DNA from: SKVR01 sp037441525
Lineage (GTDB): Bacteria > Bacteroidota > Bacteroidia > Bacteroidales > UBA7960
Length of the DNA stretch: 64,000 nucleotides
Assembly: GCA_037441525.1 (NCBI GenBank)
Contig: JBBISA010000001.1
Span: 1-64,000, forward strand
Direction of reading: 5' to 3'
In this document: positions 62,927-64,000 of the stretch, piece after piece
How positions within the stretch are numbered: position 1 is the first letter of the stretch
How the letters are laid out: every line of letters starts with the position of its first letter
Translations under genes and position numbers: made by a program
Notes under the pieces: model-generated
Databases searched by the model: none
Seen by the model: the letters and a program-made list of their open reading frames with translations, nothing else
What the model was told of the DNA's origin: nothing

Positions 62927-63606
62927 CGCAAAAATTATTAAGTTAATAATTACTATTGTGGGGTTGTATTAAAGTTTGACTTATCAATCATTTAAGAAAC
63001 ATAATATCAATTATTCTTGGTTTTGTCCGCCAAACCACAACTCCATCAAATAGGTCTAATAGTCTTGAATAGGTTTTTATTATAAATCCTGAAACTGATT
63101 TTCCAGGAAGCTAAATAGAAATATATAATTGAACAATTGCATTATTCAGAAACTTACCAAATTCGAAAAAGTCATACATTTTTTGAACTAAATAATAATG
63201 ATGATTAATATCCGGGGCTTTCTTGAATTTGGTGTGAAGTATTCATTAGAATTAAGAAATTAGCGATGCGAAAACTGACTGTCCAAAGAAAAGTGTAGAT
63301 TTGCTTATTGTTAAATAATTTAATTAAATTAAATGATTCGTATTTGCTAAAAAAAAGGAGAATGTTTTTGTCATCTCATCTTTCTGTTACTTTATCGAAC
63401 GATAAATGTTGTTTGTATTGTTATTTTAGATTAATTTTGAATATTGCAAAGATATTCTAAAATTTGTATTTATAAATTGATTACAAATAAATCAACATAC
63501 TTTTAAGTTATTTAACTAAACTACTTGAATCTGTTGTTGATTCTACTTTTTTAAATGTTGATGTAAATTGTTAATTATTAAGTTGCGATATTAATTTTAA
63601 ATTGTA
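62927..63606. other. AT-rich divergent region before the last gene
   Basis: Divergent spacer between the QueC-like gene (minus) and the partial lipoprotein gene (plus). It contains repeat R2 and its minus-strand TATCTTTG box. No other signal is recognised. Confidence 0.5.
63441..63555. repeat. Direct repeat R2 (partner 61408-61519)
   Basis: A 115-base block matching R1 in the same orientation; the shared core contains GATATT-TAAAAT, AAATAAATC and TTTAACTAA-CT-CTTGAATCTG. It ends about 50 bases before the ATG at 63607. Confidence 0.75.
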
Positions 63607-64000
63607 ATGAATATTTCTTTGTGTCTTAAGCCTCTGTTGCTTGGAATTTTGATTCTGGTTTTTAATTCATGCATTAATTCCGATAAAGAATTAGAAACAA
63701 CATACCAGCCTAAGGTAGGTTTCAGGTTTGAACAGGGAATGTGGAAGCTTTACCGCAACAATGAACCTTACTTTGTTAAAGGTGCACATGGTTTTGTCAG
63801 ACTCGACCTTTTAAAGAAAGCTGGTGGAAATTCAATTGTTATATATGAAAATGAGCTAAGTGAAAAATTGTTGAATGAAGCAGATAGCCTTGGGATTTCG
63901 GTTTCAGTGGTTCTTGATGTAGAAAAGGTAAGGTTTGCACCCAACGGTTATCGCGACACTGATTTTGTGGAAAACCAACGTAGACGTATAAAAGAAACGG
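63607..64000 (+). CDS. Glycosidase-like lipoprotein, truncated by the window edge
   Basis: Only the first 131 codons are in the window, with an open frame to the last base. The ATG at 63607 starts a signal peptide with lipobox FNSCINS. The mature part reads WKLYRNNEPYFVKGAHG and LDLLKKAGGNSIVIYENELSEKLLNEADSLGISVSVVLDV, which is the opening of a clan GH-A type TIM barrel and resembles the glycosidase domain of the nearby GT2 fusion ('KEMGANTIRRYSPS'). It may therefore be a secreted partner of that synthase. Family cannot be fixed from this fragment. Confidence 0.7.
   Translation, partial: MNISLCLKPLLLGILILVFNSCINSDKELETTYQPKVGFRFEQGMWKLYRNNEPYFVKGAHGFVRLDLLKKAGGNSIVIYENELSEKLLNEADSLGISVSVVLDVEKVRFAPNGYRDTDFVENQRRRIKET

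Noticed and set aside
1..64000. tRNA, rRNA or CRISPR features
   Set aside because: I found no T-loop-like GGTTCGA arrays, conserved rRNA segments or regularly spaced repeats.

Overview
The window looks like chromosomal DNA of a polysaccharide-degrading Bacteroidota, probably of the Bacteroidales/Marinilabiliales type. The evidence is a SusC/SusD pair with its own ECF sigma factor and FecR anti-sigma factor, type IX secretion C-terminal sorting domains, DUF3078 and DUF5916 proteins, and promoter-like TAnnTTTG boxes in place of E. coli-type -10 sites. I see no rRNA, tRNA, CRISPR array, phage genes or intact transposase.

Layout. 0-9.3 kb: a DUF3078 protein, a TPR lipoprotein, a secreted glycosidase-like lipoprotein, a T9SS-sorted YCF48-type repeat protein broken by two stop codons, and a Tat-exported Gfo/Idh/MocA oxidoreductase. 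9.4-10.9 kb: a decayed response-regulator receiver next to a 208-bp MITE, then about 1 kb of AT-rich non-coding DNA. 11.0-17.9 kb: a tight six-gene operon (coiled-coil protein, membrane-anchored PspA-like coiled-coil protein, solute-binding/OmpA fusion, ABC permease, ABC ATPase, CbbX-type AAA+ ATPase). I think this is the best candidate for an undescribed system: an ABC importer whose binding protein seems tied to both the inner membrane and the peptidoglycan, with a stress-type ATPase. 17.9-24.2 kb: YceI, MATE exporter, a secreted DUF922-like/barrel protein, a GH130 phosphorylase, and an LsrG-like monooxygenase overlapping an iron-type alcohol dehydrogenase. 24.4-25.1 kb: a membrane-protein gene split by a second copy of the MITE.

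25.2-36.1 kb is a compact beta-glucan-type polysaccharide utilization locus on the minus strand, in transcription order ECF sigma, FecR, SusC (with STN domain), SusD, surface glycan-binding protein, GH9 endoglucanase. The sigma/FecR/STN combination implies surface signalling: glycan at SusC releases sigma through FecR. 36.2-45.3 kb: a double-AAA+ CbbX-like protein, the NAD(P)HX repair enzyme, and accD-accA followed by a carboxyltransferase fused to an AccB-like biotin carrier. 45.6-47.9 kb: a candidate structured RNA with its own promoter and terminator, then a CHAD protein and a DUF1080 lipoprotein. 48-57 kb: a metalloprotease/propeller/beta-barrel protein, a small barrel protein with an amber codon in its signal sequence, a second Gfo/Idh/MocA enzyme, a 391-bp terminal-inverted-repeat element at the stop codon of a DUF5916 protein, and a sugar isomerase-like protein. 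57-64 kb: a four-helix membrane protein, a large GT2 synthase fused to extracytoplasmic glycosidase domains, a QueC-like PP-loop protein between two ~115-bp direct repeats, and the start of a glycosidase-like lipoprotein cut by the window edge.

Several loci carry nonsense codons or insertions, so part of the accessory content is decaying. All functions are assigned from visible motifs and family knowledge; no database search was possible.
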